Shown: positions 15,101 to 30,100 of the stretch, piece by piece
Numbering within the stretch: the first letter of the stretch is position 1
Layout: every line of letters begins with the position of its first letter
Assembly (NCBI GenBank): GCA_009746045.1
Contig: RPFO01000667.1
Span: forward strand, 386,721-450,720
Reading direction: 5' to 3'
DNA length: 64,000 nt
From: Mesostigma viride
Taxonomy: Eukaryota > Streptophyta > Mesostigmatophyceae > Mesostigmatales > Mesostigmataceae
The notes under the pieces: model-generated
Told to the model about the DNA's origin: nothing
The model's input: the letters and a program-made list of their open reading frames with translations, nothing else
Databases searched by the model: none
Made by a program: the position numbers and the translations under genes

Positions 15101-18100
15101 ACTGTACTTTTGTACGAGATTTTGTACTAATTTCATGGGATCCTACTAAGAAAGCGCCGCGTCGCAATAGCCATGTTGAAATTGTTTTGAATCACAAATC
15201 TAAACATTTAGCTTGTTTTGCGGTCGCAAAATAACTTGTCGCAAAGTGATTAAGACCACTACCGTATGCTATCTATCTTATCAACAGGAAAAAGGGGGGG
15301 TGGCGATGGGGGTGGGGAATACTAGGCAGGAAAAGTACGAAGGCTGGAATTATTTGTTCCACGGTTCTACCGTGCCACGCCACCTGAAGATGTTTGCACC
15401 AACCATGTGCGTGTGGAACGGCTGACAGAGGGTGTCTTATTTGGACCAGGTCCTTTTCAGTGCCAGCTGCCAGCAAAGGGAACATTCGAGTCCAGGAGAA
15501 CGACTCAAGAACAACGCACTCAAGGTACCAAATCCTCCCTCCCTCCCACCGCTGCATGCCAACTCAAACGTGGCGCCCCCTGACTTGACACGCAGTTCAT
15601 TTATGGAGATATAAGCTGGCTGTCATCTCAAACCCAATCATTACGTCATGACCCCACTTATCTCTGCTCGCAGCCGTGCCGGCTTTCTGTCTGCAACCGT
15701 GCTGGCGCTCACCCCTAGGCTTCATGTAGGTGGCCCCTCGCAAGGTGGGGTCAGAGATTCCCTATTAGTTCTCGCCCACCCCCTGACCTCACCATTTCTC
15801 AACTCCAATTTTTAAGGTTACGGCCTAGCCCCAACTCCGCAGCCCTGCCCGCTCCCACCACCACCCCTGACCTGACCATTTTAAAACTCCTATTAGAGGT
15901 TACGGCTAACCCCAACTCCATAGCCATGCCCCCGTCAACCCCCCCCACCCACCCACCCACACACACAACTGACCTGACGTCGTCTGCCGCGGCGAGAGCG
16001 CCCCATGCCCCTGCGTGGCCTGGTCCCTTTGCTCCTGCTGCTGCTGCGCTAGTCGGCCGATAAGCTCGATCCCACTCCTCAGGCCCGCCTTGGCGTGCTG
16101 GGAGCCGAGCACGCCCCCCGCGGCGTCTACTGGCAGCTGCCCCGCGCACGCCGCGTAGGCCAGCAGGACCCGCTTGACGGTGTCCACGTCGGTGGCCACC
16201 GACTGGGGGGGTGGGCGGTGAAAAGAAAAAAGACCAAGGACGTGTGTGATTGTTTTTATAAGACATGCCGGACAGCAAGAACGGGGGACGCGTTTGATTG
16301 TTTATACTTAGTCATAATCATAAATAACCATAGTAGCATTAAAGACGTGCCGGACAGCAAGCACCGGGGACGCGTTTGATTGTTTATACTTAGTCATAAT
16401 CATAAATAACCATAGTAGTATTAAAGAAATGACGGACAGCAAGCACCGGGGAGGCGTGTGATTGTTTATACTTCGTAATAATCATAAATAACCATAGTAG
16501 CATTAAAGACATGACGGACAGCAAGAACCGCGGACGCGTGTGATTGTTTATACTTAGTAATAATCATAAATAACCATAGTAGTATTAAAGACATGCTGGA
16601 CAGCAAGAACCGGGGACGCGTTTGATTGTTTATACTTAGTAATAATCATAAATAACCATCGTAGTATAAAAGACATGACGGGCAGCAAGAACCGGGGACG
16701 CGTTTGATTGTTTATACTTAGTAATAATTATAAATAACCATAGTAGTATTAAAGACATGCTGGACAGCAAGAACCGGGGACGCGTTTGATTGTTTATACT
16801 TAGTAATAATCATAAATAACCATAGTAGTATTAAAGACATGACGGACAGCAAGAACCAGTACAAGACATTACAGACAGAGCGAGCATGTATGGTGACTAG
16901 CAGGTGGTTACTATGGTGCCCAGCATGTGGCAATTATGGTGCCAAACATGTGGTTATTATGGTGCATAGCATGTGCTTATTATGGTGCATAGCATGTGGT
17001 CATTATGGTGTCTGGCATGTGGTTAGTGAGAAGTGAACTTCAATGGAACGCAAGCTAAATAAACAAACTGTCAATCAAACGAACTGTCGAGCAATGCTCC
17101 TTGCCTACGCGGCCACCAGCATTAAAAATATACTTCCAATACCATCCCCTGACCTGCGCGGCTGCCAGCATTCAAAAGACTGCCAAACGATACTCGCATT
17201 ATATTACATCTAAAACACCCCTCACCTGTGCAGCCACCTAGCGAAGCTCCTCGCACGATATGAATATACTACTATATTTAGTATCTAGATCAGACATATG
17301 TAAAATACTCCTCACCTGCGCGGCTGCCAGCATGCCCAGCGCCTCCCTCGGCCGCGCACAGGCCAACTCCAGTCTCGCGTACGCCAGAAGGCACTCGGCC
17401 TCGCACCGGCCGTCCTCGTGCGCGCGCGCGTGCGCCAGCGCGTTGGACAGCAAATCCGCCGCCGTCACGTAGTCGCCCAGGTCGGCCACCAGCGTCGCCG
17501 CCTGGGACCAGACGTGGCGGTTGGAGTGAGGGAGCAGCGGCTGCGGCGGCGCACACAGGGGTTTGCAGAGTCGGGGTGGATGGGGATTTACAGAGTTGGG
17601 GATTGTTGCAGGTTTGCGGGCGCAAGTTGCAGGAGGCGTGGACACAAGGAGGCATAATAGGAGGCATATAATAAGGCGGGTTTACAGGATGGGTGAACTT
17701 GCAGGAGGCGTGGGCATAAGGAGGCATAATAGGAGGCATATAAGGAGGCGGGTGTAGGGGATGGGTGGCATGTGCAGGAGGCGTGGAAATCGCAGGATGT
17801 TGGAGAATTCGTGGGCCGTGAGGCCAGCAGAATCTCAATGAATTAATTTATTCGTAGACTGCGTCACGTGATCCTTCAACGAGTGAGGCTAGCAGGATCT
17901 GCGCGGCTTATATAATGTCAATAAATTGGGAAAGCCGCGTCAATAAATTTGAACAGGTTGCTGCCTCGCAAAGACATCGGTAGAGGGCATTCGGGGCCTG
18001 TGTGGGAGTCCCACACAGTGGGAGGGTGGTGTGTGTGTGTGTGTCTGTGTGTGTGTGTGTGTGTGCAGAGCTTGCCGGATGAGGAGGGGGAGGGATGTTG

Positions 18101-21100
18101 CGCTGTGTCTGAAACTTGCGAAGGGGATTGTGGCGCTGGGGTCGTGGCAGGAGATGTGGTGTGCCTCTGCAGCTTGTAGCCCGTATGTCGCCGAGTGTGC
18201 TGAACCGAAGCGAGTGCCTGGGTCACGAATCGCATGCGCGCTTCAAGGGCGGGGATTCGAAAGCGCTATACGAGAGAGGGAGAACGAGGGGGGGGGGGGG
18301 GGAATCGGGGGGGCTAACGAGGGCAGAGAAGGAGAAAAGTGGGCGGAAGAGGGCAGGAGAGGGCAGGAGAGGGCACGAGAAGGCAGGAGAGGGCAGGAGA
18401 GGGCAGGAGAGGGCAGGAGAGGGCAGGAGAGGGCAGGCGAGGGCAGGCGAGGGCAGGAGAGGGTAGGAGAGGGCAGGAGAGGGCAGGAGAGGGCAGGAGA
18501 GGGCAGGAGAGGGCAGGCGAGGGCAGGCGAGGGCAGGAGAGGGTAGGAGAGGGCAGGAGAGGGCAGGAGGGGGCAGGCGAGGGCAGGAGAGGGCAGGAGA
18601 GGGCAGGAGACGGCAGGAGACGGCAGGAGAGGGCAGGCGAGGGCAGGAGAGGGCAGGAGAGGGCAGGCGAGGGCAGGAGAGGGCAGGAGAGGGCAGGAGA
18701 GGGCAGGAGAGGGCAGGAGAGGGCAGGAGAAGGCGGCGGCGGAGGCACATGTGTACCAGGCGATGCTCTACTGTTTAGGGTTTACGGTACAGCACAACCC
18801 ATGGGAACAAGTTGTACTGTATGGGTGTAGGGAGCAAGGTAGGGGAGCACAGAGCAAAGCATGAGGGCAAAGGGAGTCAGGCGTACTATGTATCAGGACA
18901 AAACCATAATACTAGCGAATACCAAGGCCAGGTTATACCAGGGACAGACTCACCACGGTCACCCGCGTCATCGTCAACGCCGCCTCGCCACCAACCCCCT
19001 TGCCAGGGACCCCCCCACCCCTCTTCCCCTGTGCCGCCAGCATCTGCTTGACCAGCTGCTGCTGCTCTACTTGTAGCTGGCACGCCTGTCGCTCCTCCTC
19101 GCTGACGGCCACCTTTCCGCCGGCCGATGACAGGAACTGGGCGGCGGGGTCCGTCAGGTGGAGGTCGTCGGACAGGCGTGCCAGGCGGAGCAGGGCCACC
19201 CTGGCCAGGTTGTCGCTGCGGAGCACCAGCTTGGCGACCATCCACATGAGCTGGGGTGTGAGGAGGAATATAAACGAAGATATAAACAAAGTATAAATAC
19301 AAGGTAAACATAAATAGAAAATAAATCCAGCTTGGCGACCATACACATTAAGCTGGGGTGTGAGGAGGAATATAAACGAAGATATAAACAAAGTATAAAT
19401 ACAAGGTAAACATAAATAGAAAATAAAGCCAGCTTGGCGACCATACACATTAAGCTGGGGTGTGAGGAGGAATATAAACGAAAATAAAAACAAAGCAGAG
19501 TCAGAGAGAAAGAGAGGGGGGAGAACAAGTCCAGCATAGTGGGGGGCAAAGTGGGGGGAGAAGACAAAATATAATCAGAGAGGGGGTGGGGGTGGGGAGG
19601 CATATCCATGAGATAAGTTGGACATTCCCAATAAAGCAACAATATTTAGATCTGTCTTGCACAAACAGGGTGCCCACGTACATGGCACACGGGCAGGCAG
19701 TGCAGATGCAGCCCATACGCCGCTAGCTCATCCACCAGCGACTGCAGGCACGCCAGCATGAGCTCTGGCCGGTCGATACTTCGCTTGCCGACCACCATGT
19801 CCGGGCGAGGTGCCGACGTCGGCCCCCCCCCGCTCTTATGCCCCCCCAAACGGGGAGTGAGCGAACCCCTGGGGGTCCCCGTCCCCCCACCCCCAGTACC
19901 GTGCCCATGCCCATGGGCCCCGGCACCACCGGGGCCGTGCCGTACAGCAGCTGCCGCTATCTCCGCCCCCACTGGCTCTTCCCCGACAGCGATTAATGCC
20001 GTTGCCAGCTCTTGTGTGGGGACCAGAAAGGCCCATTTGTGCGGCTCCGAGGGGACGATGAGCCCAGGGACGACCGGGGGGGGCGCGGGGGCCCCTGCCC
20101 CTGCCGCGTTTGCGCCCCCCCCCGCGGCGGCATCCCCTTTCCCTCCTTTCGCTGCCGCAGGTCCGTCTTTCTTCTTTGGGTCCCCGGCTACAGGAGCCCC
20201 AGCCCCAGGGGCAGTCGCAGCGTTTCCCCCGGAGACGGAGACCCCTGCGTGTCCGACTGCCGCTGCGGCGGTGGCGGCAGCGGCAGCGCCCTCGGGGGTC
20301 ACCGATGCCAGCGAGCACGCGGCCATGCGCGCTGTGTAGAACTGGGCCATGAGCAAGAAGTCGGGCGCCTCGCCCGGGTCGCACACGCGCGCGAGCATGA
20401 GGTAGATGCGTACGAGCTGCCCCATGAGTTTGACGGTTAGCTCTGGTGGGGGGATATCCCCAGGGGCATGCTTGCGACGCCCCCCCATCGAGGCATTAGA
20501 AGCAGCCCCTTTGTGAGAGGCAGTGCCACCTCCAGCACGGGAAGGAGCGATGGAACCCGCACGCGAGGCCCCCCCAGCCTTCGAGGGGGCCACGCTGGGT
20601 GCTTTTCGCGTCCCCCCTGTGACAGACTCCGCCCCGGCGTCGCCCCCCAGCGCTCTCGACCGGTTCGTCACCGGAACCGAGACCACGCTCTGGGCGTACT
20701 CGGTACCCCCGTCGTCCCCAGGGTGCCCCCCCCCGTGGTCGCCACCCTGGGCGAGCAATGGGGACTTGACGTCCAACGACGTGAGGGCGTCCGCGGCGGC
20801 CAGAAGCACGTCCTCTGCGTCCTCGCTCGGGTACCCTCCAGCGACGAGCCACTGGGCGTACTCTATCAACGCCTCCGCTTGCTCCCACGGCCGGTGCGAC
20901 AGCACATCGGCCGCCCGTTGCAGCGCAGCTAACTGCTCGTGGGGCTTGTTGGAACGCCGGGCAACCAGACCCCATACCCTGGCTTGCTCGCTCTCGTCGT
21001 AATCCTTCAACTTCACCAGCTCTTCGATGACGTTCCGGCCCGCGCCCGACAGAAACAGGACCTTGGGCCCCCAGAGCGGACCGTGCTGATGGGAGGGAAG

Positions 21101-24100
21101 GGATCGGAACGCCTCCTCCACAAGACCGACCCCCTCCCGCCACGCCCCCGCATCCGCGAGACAGTCCAAGCAGAGCAGGTATGCTTTCCGCCGCAACGCC
21201 ACGTCAGCGTCCCGATCCTGCCACCCGTCCCTCGGCCGTGCCGCCAACGCGCCCACGAGCACTCGGGAGGGGCCCCGGAGCGCGGCGCGCGTGCTGGCAG
21301 CGCCGGCGAGCGGGGCGCCTGCGTTCCAGAGCACCCGCGCCACGTGGTCGACTAGGTCCGCCTTGCCCGATAAGACCGCCAGCCGTAACGATGATGTGAG
21401 CTGCAGGAGGGCCTGCCGCCGCAGCTCCCATTCGGCAGACTGGGACGTCGTGCCGGGCGCGAGAAGCGCGAGGATCGACCGCCCGAAGAGGGATTTCGCG
21501 ATCGCCAGCCAGTACCATTGCTCCTGGGTGATCTCCCCCGCGCCCATGGACGCCACGCTCCGCTCATCCCACCCGAGGCTCATCCCGCCCGGTGCATTCC
21601 CTTTCTTTCCACTAGCGGCGAACGCGTCGGCCTCGGCGGACTCTAACTTGGCCTCGAACCCGGCTGGGATGGTGACCAGCGCGCGCTGGCAGCACTGGAC
21701 AGTCCCGTTGTAGTCAGAGACGGCGAACGCAGCGCCGGCGAGCTTGGTCCACATCTCGGCGTCTCCGGACTTGGTGTCCGCCATGGCGGCCATGGCGGCC
21801 CGGACGAGCTCCTCGCGCTTGGCGATGGGCTGGTTGGGCACCTGGCAGGTGATTTTGTTATTTAGTTATGATTGTTTGTTGATGAATCATGTGTGTTGAT
21901 GTGTGCATGTGTGTGTGTTTTTTGTGTTGTGTGTTGTTTGCGTTGTGTGTATGTGCGTGCGTGTTGTGTGTGTGTGTGTGGAGCGGGGGGGGGGGGGCGC
22001 ACAGCATGACGCATGGCGTGAGCATCTTTTATACGTGAGCATCCTATGTGTTGCGAGCATCATACATACGTCGGCATCGTATATATTCTGAGCATCCCTG
22101 CAATGTGGGTATGCAAGTGGCGTGGTGAATACTACTGGAAACGTCTGGGTCGCGGGACACTAGTACGCTAGGAGGGGTACCCACGCTGATGGGCTGGACG
22201 GTGCAGCAGGTCAACAGGGCATAGAAAGGGGAAATTTTGGGGGCGGATCGACGGGGGGTAAACCGAGGGGGTGGGGGGAAGTGTGGGTGCGTGAGCGCAA
22301 GGTGTGGGGTGAGGGGGGAAGAAACGGGTGGGATGATCATGACAAATACGAGCAGAGAGATAGTTTAACCAAGAACTTAACTTTTTCTGGCAGTCTGCCC
22401 ACATTGTCTGGCAGTCTGCCCACATTGTCTGGCAGTCTGCGACCAACACCCGCCAGTCGCTCCCCACCCCCCTCCTTCCCCCCTGGCCCCCCGCTTTTCC
22501 AGGACCGTGCCCACCTGCAGACTTCCTCACCCCCACCAAAAATTACACCTACCTGCTGCCCACCCACCCCCACCCTAAACTAAATACACCTGCACTTTGC
22601 TGCCACCCCCCTAAAAACTGATAGTAGTACCCTCCTGCAGCTGATCCCCCACCCGAAAGGCGAAAAGGAGAAGGCCTTTTCTTTTCACAGTAACTTAGGT
22701 ATTTACATAAGAAGAGCACCCACATGCAGTGGTTCCCCTCACTTCCCCAAACTTATCAAGGAGACAACCAGCGCAGGCCAGAAATGGGAATTAATTATAC
22801 CCACCAGCAGCTATCGCCCTCCTGCCCCCCCATTAAGAAGAGCACTCACCTGCAGCTGCTCGATGAGCGCGAGGATGCGGCCCTCCCCCCCTGCGGCCGC
22901 CGCCCCCCCCTTCTTATCCTTGTCGCCAGCACTGGCCCCCGCCGCCGCCGCCTTGCCCCGCATGCGCTGCACACGCGCCTGCGTGCCCAGCAGCTTCCGC
23001 TGGTGCCGCTGCTGCGTGGTCAGGCCCAGCGCTAGGTCGCATATCTCGGCCGCTTGGGTCAGCCCGGGGGCCTTCTCATCGGGGGGGGCACCGAGTGCCC
23101 ATTGCTGGAGGACCTTGTAGCCGATCTCTGTCAACGGTTGGCCCTGCGGGGGTGAGATATGGCAGGGTGGGGTTGAGGTATGGCACGGCATGGCTTTGAT
23201 ACATTCGTCAAATTTACTCAGGTGAGATGCGGGGGTAGTACGGGCGTCTGAGATAATAGGGGGCATAATAGGTGTCATGGGGGGCGTGTGGTATAATAGG
23301 GGTAGCTAGGTAAGAGAAATTAAGACTACTTTTATTCTCCTACTCTCGTTACACGTCAGGGACCGGTTGGCCTTGAAGCTGTGCTGTTGAGCGGGGTCAC
23401 GCGCAGTTCAGGGGGTCAGACCACGAAAACGTGCTTATAAACTAGAGAAGTTGTTTCCCACAGTTTCAGTAGGGAAATTTTGAATACTTCCAACAACCAA
23501 GTATCATCTATGCATTATCATTAAGGAATGGGAGAGGACACAGCCGTAGAAAGGGGAAACAAACCCTAAGAAAAGAAGGCATCGCTTTCCCGTTGTTGCT
23601 TCCCCCCTCAGCTCCTATCCAAGCACAGATGCCCTGGTTCAGGTGCACATTCCTCATCTTCCATCCTAGCACGATGTCTAGCACAAGCTACCTTGTAATG
23701 ACAAGCATCAAGGTAGGCAAGCGCACCTTCCTAGTCTATTCCGTCTCCATCCCCCCCTGCTTCATTGTTCACCCATCCCTTGAATCTCCATCGCTTCCAT
23801 CCTAGCAGACATTGAGCCCTCAGTAGCCACTGACTGGTACACCCTGATAGTACGCCCTGATAACGACCCCACCTTCTAGGCCTGCTCTGTCTCCCATGGC
23901 CACTTGGTGTGCCGGTGCTCCATCGCACCCATTCCAACATTCACAACCTACAGTAGTGCTCCACACATTAGCATTATCTAATTACACCAACCGCACCTCC
24001 TTGGCCTGCTCACTCTCCCATCGCCGTTTCATGTGCCGGTGCTCCATCGCGACCACCCCCCATGCTCCACTCACTCCCTCGTGCTCCACATACTAGTACG

Positions 24101-27100
24101 CCCTAATACTAGAGTAGTACTTAGTAGTATATATAACTTTACCATAGTAGTATAACTATACAATAGTAGTACTACTATAACTATACTATAGTATAGCTAT
24201 ACTATAGTAGTATAACTTGACTATAGTAGTATAACTTGACTATAGTACTACTATAACTATACTATAGTAGTATAGCTATACTATAGTATAACTATACTAA
24301 AGTAGTATGGCTATACTGCAGTATTATAGCCTTCCTTGTTAGTCTATTACCCCACCTTCTTGGTCTGTTCACTCTCCCACAGCCGCTTCATGTGCCGGTG
24401 CTCCATCGCGCACGCAAACGCTTCCGCCACCGCGACCACCACACCCACGCCGATGCCCGTGTGGCCGCCTCCCCCTCCGCCCTCGTTGACCCACGCGCCC
24501 AGCTCGCACCACAGGGCCTCCAGCACAGGCATCACGTCGTCGAAACGGCCCTCCTGCGAAACCGCACAAAAATAGAGAACGCCAGGGAGACACAAAACCC
24601 GTACTAATACCAATGTGTAAAACAGAAAACCCCCATAATGGGCCAACAAACATTTTATCAGCCCCCAAAACGCACGATGGTGAGGTAGAGGGGGGAAAGA
24701 AACAAAAAAAAAGTGGCATTTATTGGTAAATAGGCAGCGTGCTGACAAAGGCGCCAGGAGTAACACCTGAGAAGCAGGTGCAGGAGCAGTTGGGTGAGGG
24801 AGTTGCGTGAGGCGGCAGCCATGGGATGAGGCAGTGTGTGTGCATGCTATCGATGTACATGTGGTGGTGCTGTTCCAGGGCGCAACCATTCTGAGGTACA
24901 ACAGGCTGATGTGCACGATTGCAGCACTGCAGAAAAACAAAGGGGGAAAGCAATCATGAAGTTTCCGAGGACATTTCCAGCTTCGCGAATCCTACATCAA
25001 CTAGGCGTGCTCCCCCCCCCTCGGAAGTATTGGTAGTAGGATGCATCCGCCCCCGTCACCTGCAACATTGGCAGGTGGGCATCCCTACTGGTATTCATCC
25101 TGATTCACATGATTTCGCTCCCGTTGAAGCTTTCAGCCCCCGTTACGCTTTCAGCCCCCTTTAAGCAGGCACCTTCTAGCAGCCCCTCTTCACCGGCCGG
25201 CAGGTACGCATCCCCACGGCTGACAGCAACCGTGTTGCTCACGTGTTTTCACTCCACGTCGCTCCCATGCATGACCGGCAGGTGGCCATCCCTGATCAAA
25301 ACAACTCCTTTTTACACGGTCTTGCCCATCCTTCATACCTGCGTGACCGGTAGGCACGCATTCCAGAGCAGCACCGCCCCGTTGATGACCAGCCAGGGTT
25401 CATCCCTATTGGTGATCCTCCTTACCTCCTCCTGCTAGTGGTGTAGTACTCCATCAAGCTCTTGCAACCCCTCACCTGCATGACCGGCAGGTACGCGTTC
25501 CAGAGCAGAACGGTCCCGTTGATGACCAGCCAGGGCTCCTCCAGCGCACGCCCAAGCCGCACACCGCGAAGCGCGTGCTGGCACAGGCGCAGTGACAGGT
25601 CTGAACAAGGGGGGGGGGTGCAGGCACGCGACGTGACATGGACGAGGGTAAGTATGCGTGAGAAAACGCTACATTACCACTTCTGGACAGATAGTAAATG
25701 GTGGGAATGCAATGTGCAGCATAGTCTAAAAGGAACAAGCCAATGGATAGGCAAGCGGGGTACCACCAACCAGTTAGTGAGGTGTACCCCACCAACCGTT
25801 AAGTGAGGTGTAGAAGCTTGCACGCCTTATATAGTAGAAAGGAGCCCGCAGATGACCATGCAGAGTGCCACGAATCTATCAGATAAGTGCATCCTTTGGG
25901 CTTCAAGTCAGAGGAAGGAGCTTGTCGACTCTTAGGTATTGTGCACAAGCATGACTATGGCATGGCAAATAGGAGCATCTAACATCGTTCGTTGACAATG
26001 CAACGCAGTTCTTTGACAATGCATCAAAATGGCACGGCATGCAGGAGCCTCTGAGCTAGTTACAAGGAAGCAATAGCCAAAACGTTGGGTGACGTGTATG
26101 TAGTGGCATCCATGCGCTACATCCTAAAACAACCCATGTTTAGAACAAACACCATGTTTTGTTCACGTATCAAACAAAACGGCCTTGACACAGACCCGAC
26201 ATCCCAAATCTCGCACTTCTCCCACCCTCCTTTGGTGATCTGCGCATGTTTCCCTAAGGCCTAAGTAGGAAGACGGACGCGGCAATGGCCATGGGAAGTT
26301 TCGATTCTCGGACGTCTCTGTCTGTCACGTGTGCCAGCGTCGCTCACCTGGCTCTGCATCGCTCGCATCCGCTTTGGGCTCGCTCGCGGCCACCGTGAGG
26401 GCATCGGGAGGGGGAACGCGCAGGGTCTCTCCTTTGGCCTTGATCTGATGGGAACGAGCGGATGTCACCGAGGTGAAAACAGGAAAGCAGCCGGGTAAAC
26501 ACAACCACGAACACATGTCAAACATTTCAAACATTTCTAACATTTCAAACATTTCAAACATTTCAAACATGTCAATGATCTGTTGTAGGGAACAACGATG
26601 GAATGCGAAGCTTGTATCAGGGGTCCTGTGAATGAAGAGACAACGTTGTGAATAGAGAGGAAACGTTTTGAGGGGGAGCAAGAAGAATTTCAGGGTGGCA
26701 ATAGGGGCTTCTACTAGGAAAAACCTATTAGAAGGTGAAAGACAAGAGGGCAGGCCCAACTGTGGGTGCAATACTGTGGGTGCGCCGGGTGGTTAGCAAA
26801 CCTGTATCTGTACTACTATATGTTTGAGATCGACCTCGTGATTCAACAGACATGGCCCAGATGTGCAACCCATGTGGCTTCTTCTGTGCAGTCATCTCTG
26901 TAGTCTGCTGGCAGGTGGAACAATGGCAAGGCAGGAGTCACCGCCCAACTTGCTTCATTACAGTGTGACAGTTTTCTGGCTTGACAGCACCGAGGTACAG
27001 GCCAAGGAAATCACGACCAACCTGGCTATACATGTAGCGAGCTCTCATGGTGCTCTTAATATTAATTAGGTGCCGGTAACGATTCAGGTTCTTATGTTCA

Positions 27101-30100
27101 AGGGCGCGCAGCATGTAGCAGAGGCTGCAACCCACCTGACTCCACGCCCCCGCGTCCAGAAACAGCACCCACCTAGCTAAAAGCATAGTGAGAATTCTAA
27201 CCGTTAACAGCGAGTAGAACTAACGCAGAGGCCACCACCCACCTGACTCAGGCAGGCCTCTGCGTCCAAAAATAGCACCTCCGCCTGCAGCACAAACAGC
27301 TCCTTGTCGCCACAAAAGTTTCCCGCACACCCGGGGCCCAGCAGCGCCGGTGAGTATCGCAGCACCGATGCTGGCAGACGCGCCGCCGCCGCCATCCGTA
27401 CCAAGTCCCCCCACAGGTGCGCCCGCTCCCTCGCAGCCAGCCATGCCTTGTCCTTCTTGCTGATCCCACCCTCCAGACCCCTCCCATCCTCACCCTCGCC
27501 CCTGCTCCCTGTACTACCGCTGCCATCCGTGGCAGATTTCTTGCTGGCATCCGCAGTGGCCTTCTTGCTAGCGTCCGCCCCGCCCCCGACCATGGACCCC
27601 ACGGGCTTGGTCGGGATGTTCTCATCCTCCACAGGTACGTCCCCATCCTCTCCCTGATCCGCCCTCATCCAGGTGGCCAGGGACCCCAGCCCGCCGCCCA
27701 GGGCGCCCCCCAGGCGCTCGGCCGCCTGGTCCAGGAGCTCCCCTTTGACAGCGGCGGTGCGCCCCTCGCGGGCCTTGTCGAGGAGGAGCAGCGCTTGCTC
27801 CTCGTCGCGTGACGGCTCACGGTATAAGTCCGTGCGCAGCCGCAGCTGCAGGGACAGTGGGAGCAGGAAGCGGTCGAGGGGGCGGTCCAGGAGGCCACCA
27901 ATGACAGACGTGGCCGGGTCGGACGTGGGCGCGGGGGGGAGGGCCCCGGCGGCAGCCGCCGCCATGTCGGCATCGTCCATGAGGAAGCGGTAGTCGAGCG
28001 CGAGGCCCTGGGAAAGGGGCGGGGGGGGGGGGGGTAACAAAAACAGAAACAATAGAAAAGGAAACAGGACAAAAAGCGCGAGGCCCTGGGGGGGTGAGGA
28101 AACGAGGAATTTACAAATAGGAGTGAGGAATGGGCAAAAATATTGGATAGATGAATGGATGTTTTGTACTGGTAGCATATGAACGTGGCAGGGATCATCA
28201 GGTGGGATATGATTAGGAACTGTCATCAGGTGGGATACGATTAGGGACTGTCATCAGGTGGAATCTGATTAGGAACTGTCATCAGGTGGAATACGATTAG
28301 GAACTGTCATCAGGTGGGATATGGTTAGGAACTGTCATCAGGTGGAATCTGATTAGGAACTGTCATCAGGTGGGATATGATTAGGAACTGTCATCAGGTG
28401 GGATATGATTAGGAACTGTCATCAGGTGGGATATGATTAGGAACTGTCATCAGGTGGGATATGATTAGGAACTGTCATCAGGTGGAATCTGATTAGGAAC
28501 TGTCATCAGGTGGGATACGATTAGGAACTGTCATCAGGTAGAATATGATTAGGAGCTGTCATCAGGTGGAATATGATTAGGAACTAGCTGGGCCGTGACC
28601 AAAAACAAGAACAAGTACAAAGCCAGATCATGAACAAGAACAAATACAAGTACAAAGCCAGATCATGAACAAGAACAAATACAAGTACAAAGCCAGATCA
28701 TGAACAAGAACAAATACAAGTACAAAGCCAGATCATGAACAAGAACAAATACAAGTACAAAGCCAGATCATGAACAAGAACAAATACAAGTACAAAGCCA
28801 GATCATGAACAAGAACAAATACAAGTACAAATCCAGATCATGATCAAGAACAAATATAGACGAGGTACATCGGGTGGAATACAGTAAAGTCCAGCTAGCC
28901 TGTGCTATCCTGAACATGGAGGCTCCATGTAACCAAGTGAGAAACGGCAGGGCAGGCATGTAAAAAGAATAGAGTGACACTCCTTCACGATTTAAGGCCC
29001 TTATGCCGACATGGACATGTGAAAGTTGCGGAGAAGTCAAGGCGAGTAAGGGACGGGACATGCTAGCTACCATATGGACCCCATCTACACCCGTCTTTCC
29101 CCCAAACTCTAGCCGCAACGTGCACTGCGGCCTTGTTGAGTGTCGCCTCTATCTACTGTAAAAAATATACATATAAGAAGGGCATGCGGGCCACGCTCAC
29201 TTGCGCAAAGCCTCCCTCCACCAGAAAAAAAAGAAGCTAAAAACGCTAAAGCTTGCCCCGCAACAACGCAACATGATCGCAAGCCCTAGTGAGCGCCACA
29301 CAACCACGCCCTCACCTTGGCCACATGCACCGCCGCCTTGTTGAGCGTGTCCTCAGCGATATAAGCCGTCGCCAGCTCCAGATGCATGCGTGCCCGCAGC
29401 CGGTGCCGTGACGACGCCAGCGACGCCAGAGCCGTGACGGCGGCAAGAAACGGCCGCACCACGTGGCGCCGCAGCCGCGGCTGCAGCAACGGCAGCGCAA
29501 TTCCCCACAAGGCCACGGAGGTATCCTCCACGCCACGGAGGTCGGATAAACGTGCAAAGTTGCTGAGGACGTCCTCTAGGGAGCGCAGGGACGCGAGCCG
29601 GGCCTCCTCCTGGTGGTGGTGGTGTGGTGTGTGTGTGGGGGGGGGGGGGGGGGGGCAAGGGTAGGGTGGGTGGGTGTGGGGGTGTGGTTGCGCGTGGTGG
29701 GGTGGTTGTGTGTGGTTAGGGTGGTTGGGCATGGTTAGTGTGATTGGCCTTCTTAAAAGCGGGTGAGGGCAGCATGGGCCATGATGGGGGATAGGAGCGG
29801 GGGTCATTACCAGTTAGCCCTAGCCTTGCGCCCTACCCCTAAATACTGCTAGCGCTTGGACACTCCCCATCAAGGGAGCACCAACCATTTAAGATTCAAC
29901 AGTTCAACACTTCCGCACTTCCGCACTGCGGCACTTTGACTCACCATGACGGGAGAGAGGAGGACAGGGTCAGTCGTCGACGGGGTGACATCCATCGGCT
30001 CAAACACCGTGTACGCAAACGCCGGCGCGACGGGGAGCGGGTTCTTTGGGTCATCCTTCACCCCCGCGCCCAGGGGGGGTGGCACCACCGCCACCCCCCC

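Noticed and set aside
18223-18830. Ser/Pro/Cys-rich and Arg/Glu/Gly-rich ORFs of 140-175 residues
   Set aside because: Products of the 10-bp GGGCAGGAGA array in CFAP46 intron 9.
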